A stretch of DNA of 12,919 nt. It comes from an uncultured bacterium. Lineage in GTDB: Bacteria > Cyanobacteriota > Vampirovibrionia > Gastranaerophilales > Gastranaerophilaceae. The notes under the pieces were generated by a model that had not been told where the DNA came from, ran no database searches, and worked only from the letters and a program-made list of their open reading frames with translations. The DNA lies in NCBI GenBank assembly GCA_900553845.1, contig USEW01000036.1, positions 1-12,919 of the forward strand, given 5' to 3'. This document shows, piece after piece, positions 7,120 to 12,919 of the stretch. The first letter of the stretch is position 1; each line of letters opens with the position of its first letter. Made by a program: the position numbers and the translations under genes.

Positions 7120-8181
7120 TTATTCCTCTTCTATATTTTGTTGTTGTGCTTGTGGATTTAGTTTTTCTCTTACCAAGGTTTCAATTTGTTCTAAAATTTC
7201 AGGATTTTCTTTTAAAAATTCTTTTGCTTTTTCTTTACCCTGACCAAGTTTTGTTTCACCATAGCTAAACCAGGCACCTGCTTTATTTATTATCTCAAAA
7301 TTGACAGCCATGTCAATGATTGAACCTATTTTACAAATACCTTCACCATAAATAAGGTCAAACTCACCAATTCTAAAAGGCGGAGCCACTTTATTTTTAA
7401 CTACTTTGACTTTAACACGGTTGCCGTATTCTTTTTCGTCTTTTTTTAAGGTTTCAATTTTACGTATATCAAGCCGGACACTTGCATAGTATTTTAGAGC
7501 ATTACCGCCTGCTGTAGTTTCTGATAAACCATACCCGCCTATTTTTTGACGAAGTTGGTTAATAAAAATAACAGTTGTGTTTGTTTTTCCAACAACACCT
7601 GTTAATTTTCTCAATGCTTTTGACATTAAACGCGCTTGAAGTCCCATTTGTTGGTCCTCCATTGTGCCATCAATTTCAGCTTTTGGAACAAGTGCAGCAA
7701 CGGAGTCAATAACAACAACATCTATTGCACTTGAACGTACAAGTTCTTCAGCTATTTCTAATGCCTGCTCACCTGTATCAGGTTGAGATATAAGTAATTC
7801 ATCAACGTTAACTCCTAAACGTCTTGCATATTCAGGATCCAAAGCGTGTTCGGCATCAATAAAAGCTGCAATACCACCTCTTTGTTGACATTCTGCAACG
7901 ATATGCTGGGCTAAAGTTGTTTTTCCGCTACTTTCAGGTCCATATACTTCAATAATACGACCACGAGGCACACCACCAATGCCCAATGCTACATCTACAC
8001 TTAATGCGCCTGTTGGTATTGCTTCAACAGAAACCAAGCTTCTTTCGCCAAGTTTCATTATTGAGCCTTTTCCAAAATCTTTTTCTATTTTATCAATTGC
8101 AAGTTGAAGAGCTTTGCCTTTTTCTTCAGGGGGTGCAATAACTACTTTTGTTTTATCTTTTCCGACTTTTGCAGCTGCCAT
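7120..8181 (-). CDS. recA: RecA recombinase
   Basis: This ATP-dependent strand-exchange protein forms filaments on single-stranded DNA and activates the SOS response where LexA exists. The 353 residues match the family. Walker A is GPESSGKTT (81-89), the Walker B strand is VVVIDS (155-160), MEDQQMGLQARLMSKALRKL spans 174-193, and FINQLRQKIGG spans 206-216. Loop L2 reads IGGYGLSETTAGG (214-226), which is one residue shorter than the E. coli loop IGVMFGNPETTTGG and has no evident Phe203 equivalent; the rest is canonical. The C-terminus is acidic (IEEE), as usual. The ATG at 8181 has AAAAAGGAG at 8198-8190 with eight bases to the start. It leads the operon recA-metG-prfB. No SOS box of the GAAC-N4-GTTC or CTG-N10-CAG type is apparent upstream. 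Confidence 0.98.
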   Translation of the reverse strand: MAAAKVGKDKTKVVIAPPEEKGKALQLAIDKIEKDFGKGSIMKLGERSLVSVEAIPTGALSVDVALGIGGVPRGRIIEVYGPESSGKTTLAQHIVAECQQRGGIAAFIDAEHALDPEYARRLGVNVDELLISQPDTGEQALEIAEELVRSSAIDVVVIDSVAALVPKAEIDGTMEDQQMGLQARLMSKALRKLTGVVGKTNTTVIFINQLRQKIGGYGLSETTAGGNALKYYASVRLDIRKIETLKKDEKEYGNRVKVKVVKNKVAPPFRIGEFDLIYGEGICKIGSIIDMAVNFEIINKAGAWFSYGETKLGQGKEKAKEFLKENPEILEQIETLVREKLNPQAQQQNIEEE

Positions 8182-8218
8182 GCTTTATACTCCTTTTTAT
8201 TTTTGTCATTTACTTCCT

Positions 8219-8247
8219 ATTATACTTTATCAAAAAATTTTATACAA
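8219..8247 (-). promoter_or_regulatory. Putative recA operon promoter
   Basis: On the minus strand a perfect TATAAT lies at 8224-8219, and TTGTAT at 8247-8242 stands 17 bases upstream of it. The expected start near 8212 leaves a leader of about 30 bases carrying the recA ribosome site. I see no operator-like inverted repeat around it. Confidence 0.6.
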
Positions 8248-8284
8248 AAAATTTACAAAGTTTTAAAATTTAATAATTTTATTA

Positions 8285-8311
8285 TTGAAACTTTTATTTT
8301 ATTGTGATAAT
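8285..8311 (+). promoter_or_regulatory. Putative promoter of the small-ORF/gpsA operon, leaderless layout
   Basis: TTGAAA (8285-8290) is followed after 15 bases by an extended -10, TGTGATAAT (8303-8311). Only eight bases separate the -10 from the ATG at 8320, so the mRNA would begin at the start codon. No purine-rich ribosome site is present. Confidence 0.5.
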
Positions 8312-8319
8312 CTTATAAA

Positions 8320-8541
8320 ATGAATGAAATATACAGAGAGAAAATTAATTTTTACAAACTGTTATTAACTATTTTTACAATTGCTTTTTATGGATGTGTA
8401 AGTTGGTGTTTTTTAAATATTAATAATGTTATTTCTAGTAAACTTTTAGTCTGTTTTTTTATTAGCGTAGTTATATTTATTTCTATTGCTGTAGTTATAA
8501 GAAAAATAAGATTTTATATAAATAAAATGGGAGAAAAATAA
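8320..8541 (+). CDS. Small two-helix membrane protein, function unknown
   Basis: I do not recognise this 73-residue protein. It has two hydrophobic segments, about 12-32 and 40-60, joined by the short polar link LNINNVISS. The ends are charged: MNEIYREK at the N-terminus, and RKIRFYINKMGEK after helix 2. The basic tail suggests both ends face the cytoplasm (positive-inside rule). Cys26, Cys30 and Cys45 lie in or near the helices, and no signal-peptidase site is evident. It is first in a tight plus-strand run: the 38-codon ORF starts three bases after its stop and gpsA follows. That spacing and composition support a real gene. It lacks a Shine-Dalgarno site, and its promoter suggests a leaderless transcript. 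Function cannot be inferred beyond membrane location. Confidence 0.65.
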   Translation: MNEIYREKINFYKLLLTIFTIAFYGCVSWCFLNINNVISSKLLVCFFISVVIFISIAVVIRKIRFYINKMGEK

Positions 8542-8544
8542 TTT

Positions 8545-8661
8545 ATGCTTGAAAATTTGGCTTTAATTTATGTTACTGTTGCTATGACTGCATTTTCAGG
8601 CTTACTTTTGTATGCTGTTAGTGAACCTTGTGAAAATACTAAGAAGAATAACTGTAAATAA
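8545..8661 (+). CDS. 38-residue single-span membrane peptide, function unknown
   Basis: ATG at 8545 opens a 38-codon frame ending in TAA at 8659-8661. It begins MLENLALIYVTVAM, forms one hydrophobic segment (about 5-25) and ends in a hydrophilic tail with Cys29 and Cys37 (SEPCENTKKNNCK). GGGAG at 8529-8533 is a plausible ribosome site 11 bases upstream. It sits three bases after the stop of the 73-codon gene, and gpsA starts eight bases after its own stop, with the gpsA ribosome site overlapping the stop codon. Tight packing, a ribosome site and a clean hydrophobic profile argue for translation. It could serve partly as a leader coupling translation into gpsA. No homologue is recognised. Confidence 0.55.
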   Translation: MLENLALIYVTVAMTAFSGLLLYAVSEPCENTKKNNCK

Positions 8662-8669
8662 GAGGAATA

Positions 8670-9656
8670 ATGAAACTAACAATTTTAGGTTACGGCGCTT
8701 GGGGATTGTGTCAAGCATGGCTATTTAGGAATAATTTTGATGAAATTTGTGTTTGGGGGCGAAATGAGGATAAAATAAACGAGCTTAATAAGACAAAGCA
8801 ATCTAATACACCATATTGCATTAAATTTCAAGATAATATAAATTTTACATTTAATATTGATGAAGCTGTTTTTGATTCCGATTATATTATTTTATGCATT
8901 GCTTCAAGTGGTATTCGTGAAGTTTTAGGTAAATTAAAATTAAATAAAAATCAAATATTAATAAATACATCAAAAGGGCTTGAATTTGAAAGTTTAAAAA
9001 CAATTTCTCAAATTATTGAGGAGATTTTACCAGAGCAAAAATATGCTATTTTGTCCGGACCCACACTAAGTTCTGAAATTTTAGACGGTAAACCGACAGC
9101 CGCTTGTATTGCTTGTCAGAGTATAAATCTTGCAAATGATTTACAAAAAATATTTAATGTTCCTTCAAAATTCCGTCTTTATGCAAGCAATGATGTTATA
9201 GGCGTTGAATTGGGCGGCAGTTTAAAAAATGTTATTGCTATTGCATCAGGTTTTGCTCATTCAATGAATTTAGGTGAAAATGCTAAAGGCTCTCTTATTA
9301 CACGTGGCATGGCAGAAATAGTTAGAGTTGCTAAAATTTATGATGCTAATATTCAAACATTATATGGATTATCAGGCTTGGGTGATCTAATCGCAACAGC
9401 TTCAAGTCCTCAATCTCGCAATTTTAAAGTCGGACAAATGTTAGGGCAGGGCAAAAAAATTGATGAAATTTTAAAAACACTCGGGCAAGTGGCTGAAGGT
9501 GTTAAAACTTCAAAAGCTATTTGTGAAATAGGTAAAAAATATAATATACAAACACCTGTGTCAAATGCTATTTATGAAGCTATTTATACGGATATTTCAC
9601 CATATGATGTTTTGAATAAACTTATGAATCGAAAGTTAAAAGACGAACTTTTGTAA
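8670..9656 (+). CDS. gpsA: Glycerol-3-phosphate dehydrogenase [NAD(P)+]
   Basis: This cytosolic enzyme reduces dihydroxyacetone phosphate to sn-glycerol-3-phosphate, the backbone for phospholipids. The Rossmann nucleotide loop is GYGAWG at 7-12, near the usual GxGxWG. Further motifs are NTSKGLE (99-105), SGPTLSSEI (129-137), the catalytic lysine in LGGSLKNVIAIASG (Lys186), GLGDLIATASSPQSRN (236-251) and AEGVKTSKA (275-283). The 328 residues match the family length. AGAGG (8661-8665) lies four bases before the ATG at 8670. It is the third gene of the run with the two small membrane ORFs, which suggests, but does not show, a link to membrane synthesis. No strong terminator follows. Confidence 0.96.
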   Translation: MKLTILGYGAWGLCQAWLFRNNFDEICVWGRNEDKINELNKTKQSNTPYCIKFQDNINFTFNIDEAVFDSDYIILCIASSGIREVLGKLKLNKNQILINTSKGLEFESLKTISQIIEEILPEQKYAILSGPTLSSEILDGKPTAACIACQSINLANDLQKIFNVPSKFRLYASNDVIGVELGGSLKNVIAIASGFAHSMNLGENAKGSLITRGMAEIVRVAKIYDANIQTLYGLSGLGDLIATASSPQSRNFKVGQMLGQGKKIDEILKTLGQVAEGVKTSKAICEIGKKYNIQTPVSNAIYEAIYTDISPYDVLNKLMNRKLKDELL

Positions 9657-9702
9657 AAAAAATTTATAATAGCAAAAAAATATTTACATGTTTTATATTT
9701 AT

Positions 9703-9708
9703 GGAGGT
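9703..9708 (+). promoter_or_regulatory. Consensus Shine-Dalgarno GGAGGT
   Basis: This is the best ribosome binding site in the window, ten bases before ATG at 9719. It is the strongest reason to regard the Asn-rich ORF as a translated gene. Upstream, TATAAT (9665-9670) and TATATT (9694-9699) are possible -10 boxes, but neither has a convincing -35. Confidence 0.75.
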
Positions 9709-9718
9709 ATAAAATATT

Positions 9719-10063
9719 ATGAAAGTTCAAAGTTCAAATTTTTCTTTTTTTAAAAATCCTAAAACACTCAAAAAAACATCATTTGGTAATCAAAATGAAT
9801 CATCTGAAAATCAGCAGATTTTAAACAACAATACTATGTCAAATGTGCAACAATCTACGAACATGGTAAATCAATTATTGCCGTTTTATATGTTAACAGC
9901 AACAAGTAAAAATCCAAATCCTTTTTTATTCCTAGCTTTGGCAAACACTATGAACAATAACAATAATAATGCTGATAATATAGCCAATACAAATGATGGC
10001 AACAATAGTAACAATAACGATTTATATAAAATGGCATTTCTTTATCATATGATGACAAATTAA
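9719..10063 (+). CDS. Asn-rich small protein with N-terminal SFGN motif, function unknown
   Basis: I do not recognise a family for this 114-residue protein. The N-terminal ~35 residues are polar and basic (FFKNPKTLKKTSFGNQNESSE at about 10-30), with SFGN at 21-24. I recall short 'SFG' motifs near the N-terminus of many Gastranaerophilales proteins, but cannot verify that here. A Gln/Asn/Ser stretch (24-51) is followed by a hydrophobic segment (about 52-76: LLPFYMLTA, then NPFLFLALANTM). An Asn run follows, six at 79-84 and then N-rich to 100, and the protein ends in DLYKMAFLYHMMTN. The hydrophobic stretch is broken by polar residues, so a transmembrane span is doubtful. There is no Sec signal peptide at the start. 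It has a consensus ribosome site and stands alone between gpsA and the convergent mutase gene, whose stop codon directly abuts its own. Confidence 0.75.
   Translation: MKVQSSNFSFFKNPKTLKKTSFGNQNESSENQQILNNNTMSNVQQSTNMVNQLLPFYMLTATSKNPNPFLFLALANTMNNNNNNADNIANTNDGNNSNNNDLYKMAFLYHMMTN
9953..10018 (+). repeat. AAC/AAT trinucleotide-rich tract coding poly-Asn
   Basis: Six consecutive Asn codons (9953-9970, AAC and AAT mixed) open an Asn-rich run to about 10018. The repeat unit is a codon, so slippage would change protein length without shifting the frame. Confidence 0.7.
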
Positions 10064-11470
10064 TTATTGTGATATATTTTTTAATATTTTATTTTTTATT
10101 TCTATAAGTCGAGTGTTATTATATGATTCAATGTAAACACGCAAAAGCGGTTCTGTTCCGCTTTTTCTAACAAGAATCCAACTTAAATCATTATCCAAAT
10201 ATATTTTTAAACCTTCAAGATTTGATATTTTTGTCGTGTCGTTTTTGAATAATTTAATAAAATCGTTGTCACTTATATTTTTAGATTGTTTGGTTAAATC
10301 AATATCAATTCGGTCATTTATAAAAGTATAGCCTATAAATTCATTAAGTTCTTTTTGAAGTTGATAAAGTGGTTTGTCTGCGTATGCCATTGCTTCTAAA
10401 ATAAGCAAATTGGCAATAATTCCGTCTTTTTCTGGGATGTGTTTGCCAATTGATAAACCTCCTGATTCTTCGCCTGCAATTATTGTTTCATTTTCCCGCA
10501 TTGCATATCCTAGCCATTTAAACCCGACTTTTGTTTCAATTAAGGGGATATTTAATTTATAAGCTAAAATATTAAGCATTGTAGATGATGCTATTGTTTT
10601 TATTAACGAGCCTTTATAAGCTTTATTTTTTATTAAATGTTTAAGCAATATGCCCATAATTTCGTTTGGAGAAACATATTCGCCAAGTTCATTTATGACA
10701 CCAAATCTGTCACCATCACCATCATTTGAAAGTCCTATTGTATTTTGTTTATTTTTTACCTTTAACATTAAGTCTTGAAGATACTTTGGTTTTGGGTCCG
10801 GCATTTTTCCCCCAAAATTTGAGTCAAAATTATCATTATATTTTTCAAATTTTATACTGTGTTTTTTCAACAATTTATCAAGATATCCAATTGTTGCACT
10901 ATGAAGAAAATCAATAATGATATTGGTTTTTAATGTTTTTATTTTTTTAAAGTCAATAAGTTTGTCTATGTGTTCAAAATATTCATCTCTAAAAGATGTA
11001 AGTTTATAGTTTTTATTATCGAAATTCAATGAAATATTTACATTATTTTGTTGGATTTTTTTTATATTTTCAACTATTTCACATGTTATATCGTCTCCAG
11101 CAGGTCCTCCATATTGTGGAATAAATTTTAATCCTTGATAACTTGGTGGGTTATGACTTGCTGTAAACATTATGCCAAGACCTTTATTTAATTTTGTTTG
11201 ATATGCTAAAACCGGTGTCGGGCAAATTGTATTTGAAACTTCTACATTAAATTTTCCATAATCAGATAAAATCTTAGCTGTATATTTTGCAAATTCATAA
11301 CCGTTTTGCCGACCATCATAACCTATAAAAAATGTTGGCTTATTTTCTTTTGAATAATGGTTTTTAACATACTCAATAATAGCTAAAACAACGATTTTTA
11401 TATTATCATAATTAAATTCTTCATTTATTTTTGCTCTCCAGCCGTCTGTTCCAAACTTAATATTTGCCAT
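10064..11470 (-). CDS. Phosphoglucomutase/phosphomannomutase family enzyme
   Basis: This alpha-D-phosphohexomutase interconverts hexose 1- and 6-phosphates and links glycolysis to nucleotide-sugar synthesis. All four family signatures are present: the active phosphoserine loop TASHNP (103-108, Ser105), the metal site DGDGDR (250-255), the sugar-recognition loop GEESGG (333-338) and the phosphate-binding RKSGTEP (435-441). FGTDGWR at 6-12 is the N-terminal block. GEESGG, rather than GEMSGH, leans toward glucose phosphate, but phosphomannomutase or dual specificity is possible, so no gene symbol is given. The 468 residues are typical. GAGG (11480-11477) lies seven bases before the ATG at 11470. 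It is divergent from pheA with overlapping promoters and converges on the Asn-rich gene with no bases between the stop codons. Confidence 0.93.
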   Translation of the reverse strand: MANIKFGTDGWRAKINEEFNYDNIKIVVLAIIEYVKNHYSKENKPTFFIGYDGRQNGYEFAKYTAKILSDYGKFNVEVSNTICPTPVLAYQTKLNKGLGIMFTASHNPPSYQGLKFIPQYGGPAGDDITCEIVENIKKIQQNNVNISLNFDNKNYKLTSFRDEYFEHIDKLIDFKKIKTLKTNIIIDFLHSATIGYLDKLLKKHSIKFEKYNDNFDSNFGGKMPDPKPKYLQDLMLKVKNKQNTIGLSNDGDGDRFGVINELGEYVSPNEIMGILLKHLIKNKAYKGSLIKTIASSTMLNILAYKLNIPLIETKVGFKWLGYAMRENETIIAGEESGGLSIGKHIPEKDGIIANLLILEAMAYADKPLYQLQKELNEFIGYTFINDRIDIDLTKQSKNISDNDFIKLFKNDTTKISNLEGLKIYLDNDLSWILVRKSGTEPLLRVYIESYNNTRLIEIKNKILKNISQ

Positions 11471-11493
11471 AATTTGCCTCTTTTGTGTAAAAT
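11464..11493 (+). promoter_or_regulatory. Putative pheA promoter
   Basis: TTGCCA (11464-11469) is five of six matches to the -35 consensus and overlaps the start codon of the divergent mutase gene. After 18 bases comes TAAAAT (11488-11493). Transcription would begin near 11500, leaving a leader of about 30 bases. Confidence 0.5.
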
Positions 11494-11501
11494 ATTTTTA
11501 T

Positions 11502-11530
11502 ATTTTAAAATAAAAGGTATTTTTTTACAA
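11502..11530 (-). promoter_or_regulatory. Putative promoter of the phosphohexomutase gene
   Basis: On the minus strand, TTGTAA (11530-11525) and TAAAAT (11507-11502) are separated by 17 bases. Transcription would start near 11495, before the GAGG ribosome site. It interleaves with the pheA promoter, so the two polymerases may interfere. Confidence 0.5.
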
Positions 11531-12388
11531 ATGAATGAATTTACAAATATCAAAAACGTTTATTATTTAGGACCAAGAGGGTCATATTCTTCACTTGCAG
11601 TTAAATTTTTTTCAAAGTTTTATAATTTAAAAGACTTGAAATTTAACGCTCAAAAGAATATAAAGACTTTGCTTAAAAATTTTGAAGATGATATAGATTC
11701 AATTGCAATTGTACCTATTGAAAATTCAATTCAGGGGATTGTTAAAGAAACAATAAATAATATTATGGAGTTAAATGATGAAAAAATAGCCTTTTATGCC
11801 GAATATGTTTTGAATATTAATCATTCACTTATTTCAAAATCTAGTGATAAAAATAGCATAAAAACAATTTTATCACATCCTCAGGCACTTCAACAGTGTG
11901 AAAATTATATTTTTAATAATTTTATAACAGCAAAACTTCAATCAAAAAATTCAACAAGTGAAGCAATATATGAATTAAATAATTTGGATGAAACATATGC
12001 AGCAATAGGCAATCCCGAGTTGGCTTTGGAACTTAATTTAAATGTTTTGGAAAAAGAGATAAATGATGAAAAAGATAATCAAACAAGATTTATTCTCTTA
12101 ACAAGATTTGAAAATAAAAATACAATAAATTCAAAAACAAATATTGTTTTTGCGACTCAAAACAAACCTGGCGCCTTATGTGATATTTTAAATATTTTAA
12201 AAGATTATAATATTAATTTAACATATATTGATTCACGTCCTTCAAAGAAAAATTTGGGTGAATATTTGTTTTTGGCTGATTTAAAAGGGCATGTTTTGGA
12301 TGAGAATGTAAAATGTGCATTATCTAAAGTGAAAAAGCAGGTGAAATTTTGTAAAATAAATGGTAGTTATACTGTATTAAGTCAATAA
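11531..12388 (+). CDS. pheA: Prephenate dehydratase with ACT domain
   Basis: This enzyme converts prephenate to phenylpyruvate, the committed step to phenylalanine. The catalytic part (about 10-190) has LGPRGSYSS (13-21), VPIENSIQG (61-69), HSLIS (98-102), SHPQALQQC (115-123), AAIGNPE (157-163) and the hallmark DNQTRFILL (182-190) with the Thr-Arg-Phe triad. The ACT domain (about 202-285) carries PGALCDIL (213-220) and DSRPSKKNLGEYLF (234-247), the counterparts of the GAL and ESRP motifs that bind phenylalanine, so feedback inhibition is expected. There is no chorismate mutase domain, so this is the monofunctional type. I chose ATG 11531 (285 residues). An upstream TTG at 11474 would add 19 residues but lies in the promoter region. 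A weak AAAAGG site lies 13 bases before the ATG. Confidence 0.95.
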   Translation: MNEFTNIKNVYYLGPRGSYSSLAVKFFSKFYNLKDLKFNAQKNIKTLLKNFEDDIDSIAIVPIENSIQGIVKETINNIMELNDEKIAFYAEYVLNINHSLISKSSDKNSIKTILSHPQALQQCENYIFNNFITAKLQSKNSTSEAIYELNNLDETYAAIGNPELALELNLNVLEKEINDEKDNQTRFILLTRFENKNTINSKTNIVFATQNKPGALCDILNILKDYNINLTYIDSRPSKKNLGEYLFLADLKGHVLDENVKCALSKVKKQVKFCKINGSYTVLSQ

Positions 12389-12392
12389 AATA

Positions 12393-12420
12393 TTGATATT
12401 TTCTAGAAAGAACTTAAAAT
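12393..12420 (+). promoter_or_regulatory. Upstream duplicate promoter (copy A)
   Basis: TTGATA (12393-12398), a 16-base spacer and TAAAAT (12415-12420) mirror the copy B promoter at the same spacing. Transcripts from here would give dnaJ a leader of about 50 bases, again without a good ribosome site. Confidence 0.4.
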
Positions 12421-12444
12421 TATAAATAAAAGCGAAGTCAAAGA

Positions 12445-12472
12445 TTGATTAAGTACGGAAAAAACTTAAAAT
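12445..12472 (+). promoter_or_regulatory. Putative dnaJ promoter (copy B), leaderless layout
   Basis: TTGATT (12445-12450), 16 bases and TAAAAT (12467-12472) stand seven bases before ATG 12480. That is the same -10 to ATG distance as in proB. No Shine-Dalgarno sequence lies in between. Confidence 0.45.
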
Positions 12473-12479
12473 TATAAAT

Positions 12480-12919
12480 ATGGGCGAAATTAAAGATTAT
12501 TTAAATACAAATTTATATGAAATACTTAATATTTCAACAAATGCAACCGATGTTGAAATAAAGGCTGCTTTTCGTCATTTAGTTCGCCAATATCATCCTG
12601 ATGTCAATCCAAATTATGAAGAAAAATTTAAAGAAATAAAAAATGCTTATGATATTTTGTCTAACACACAAAAAAAACTTAAATATGATAAATTAAATGG
12701 ATTTTATAAAGATAATTCAACATCATCTACAGCAACATCTTCAATGAATAATGATGATTTAAAAGTAAAGGTACAAGCAAAAAAAGCATATAGTGAAAAT
12801 GAAAATAAACATAAAACTTTTGATAATCTTTTTAAGGATATTTTAAATAATTTAAAACCAAAAAATAAGATTAATGGAACAAATATTGAACTTACCGTAA
12901 AAATTTCATCTCAAGAAGC
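12480..12919 (+). CDS. DnaJ-domain co-chaperone, 3' end outside window
   Basis: This is an Hsp40 family partner of DnaK. The 146 complete codons visible begin with a J-domain at about 11-73: LYEILNIS (12-19), the essential HPD at 39-41 in RQYHPDVNPNY, and KFKEIKNAYDILS (49-61). A polar Ser/Thr/Asn/Lys linker (about 74-115) replaces the usual Gly/Phe-rich region. KTFDNLFKDIL (112-122) follows, and NGTNIELTVKISSQEA (132-147; the last codon is cut but fixed as Ala) matches the start of the C-terminal substrate-binding domain (a 'kG.di...v.it..EA' block). Whether a zinc-finger region follows cannot be seen, so DnaJ and CbpA types are not separable and no symbol is given. The ten residues before the J-domain are encoded in the duplicated repeat. 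No alternative ATG precedes the J-domain. Confidence 0.88.
   Translation, partial: MGEIKDYLNTNLYEILNISTNATDVEIKAAFRHLVRQYHPDVNPNYEEKFKEIKNAYDILSNTQKKLKYDKLNGFYKDNSTSSTATSSMNNDDLKVKVQAKKAYSENENKHKTFDNLFKDILNNLKPKNKINGTNIELTVKISSQE

Larger units (their letters stand above)
12390..12508 (+). repeat. Diverged tandem repeat, 52-bp period, spanning the dnaJ promoter and start
   Basis: Copy A (12411-12456) and copy B (12463-12508) align without gaps at a shift of 52 bases, with 38 of 46 identical; the first 18 (AACTTAAAATTATAAATA) are exact. ATTGAT also recurs at the same shift (12392 and 12444). Copy B contains the dnaJ ATG and first ten codons. Copy A has lost the ATG (AAA in place of TGG) and then meets a stop. 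The pattern looks like an old tandem duplication of a promoter and 5' coding end. Confidence 0.8.

Noticed and set aside
8104..8307. 67-codon plus-strand frame across the recA start and promoter
   Set aside because: It covers the recA 5' end and both divergent promoters and has a Phe/Ser-rich composition typical of AT-rich antisense translation.
9640..9656. AAAAG/CTTTT mini-stem at the end of gpsA as a terminator
   Set aside because: A five-pair, mostly A-T stem followed by A rather than T residues does not support intrinsic termination.
10374..10917. Plus-strand frames opposite the hexomutase gene
   Set aside because: They lie within conserved motifs of the real gene and have no ribosome site or plausible protein features.
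11474..11530. Upstream TTG start adding 19 residues to prephenate dehydratase
   Set aside because: It lies in the promoter region, has no ribosome site and adds hydrophobic residues ahead of the family N-terminus. ATG 11531 fits the family better.

Overview
This window is low in G+C (well under 35% by eye) and densely coded, with 14 supported genes, the last cut by the right edge. I see no tRNA, rRNA, CRISPR array, transposase or phage gene. The codons use the standard code: TAA is the usual stop, proA ends in TGA and metG in TAG. The best guess for the organism is an uncultured, AT-rich, host-associated bacterium of the Gastranaerophilales/Melainabacteria type. This rests on composition, the housekeeping set, and a small Asn-rich protein with an N-terminal 'SFGN' motif that I associate with that group from memory. 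Confidence in this placement is only moderate.

Layout. Positions 1-117 hold a striking perfect 20-bp inverted repeat and the proB promoter. A plus-strand block follows: proB and proA (the first two steps from glutamate to proline), folP (dihydropteroate synthase with an extra N-terminal domain) and a MIP-family channel. Converging on it is a minus-strand operon that reads recA, metG, prfB (recombination, methionyl-tRNA synthetase, release factor 2). Promoters for both directions lie in 8182-8319. To the right, two previously easy-to-miss small membrane-protein genes (73 and 38 codons) lead into gpsA (glycerol-3-phosphate dehydrogenase). An Asn-rich orphan gene follows, and its stop codon directly abuts that of a convergent phosphoglucomutase/phosphomannomutase gene. 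That gene is divergent from pheA (prephenate dehydratase). The window ends in a DnaJ-domain gene whose promoter and start region is duplicated as a diverged 52-bp-period tandem repeat.

How the genes work together. Most are core metabolism and information processing (proline, folate, phenylalanine, phospholipid precursor, sugar phosphate, translation, recombination) rather than one pathway. No stretch over 300 bases lacks a gene; the longest intergenic gap is about 140 bases.

The most interesting signals are not protein systems. Three genes (proB, the 73-codon membrane gene and dnaJ) appear to have a -10 box 7-8 nt before the ATG and no Shine-Dalgarno sequence, which is the layout of leaderless mRNAs. 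Their neighbours have clear GGAG- or GAGG-type sites. Other points of note are the GC-rich hairpin upstream of proB, the dnaJ promoter duplication, a MIP channel lacking the usual filter arginine, and a shortened RecA L2 loop. I found no convincing new multigene system.
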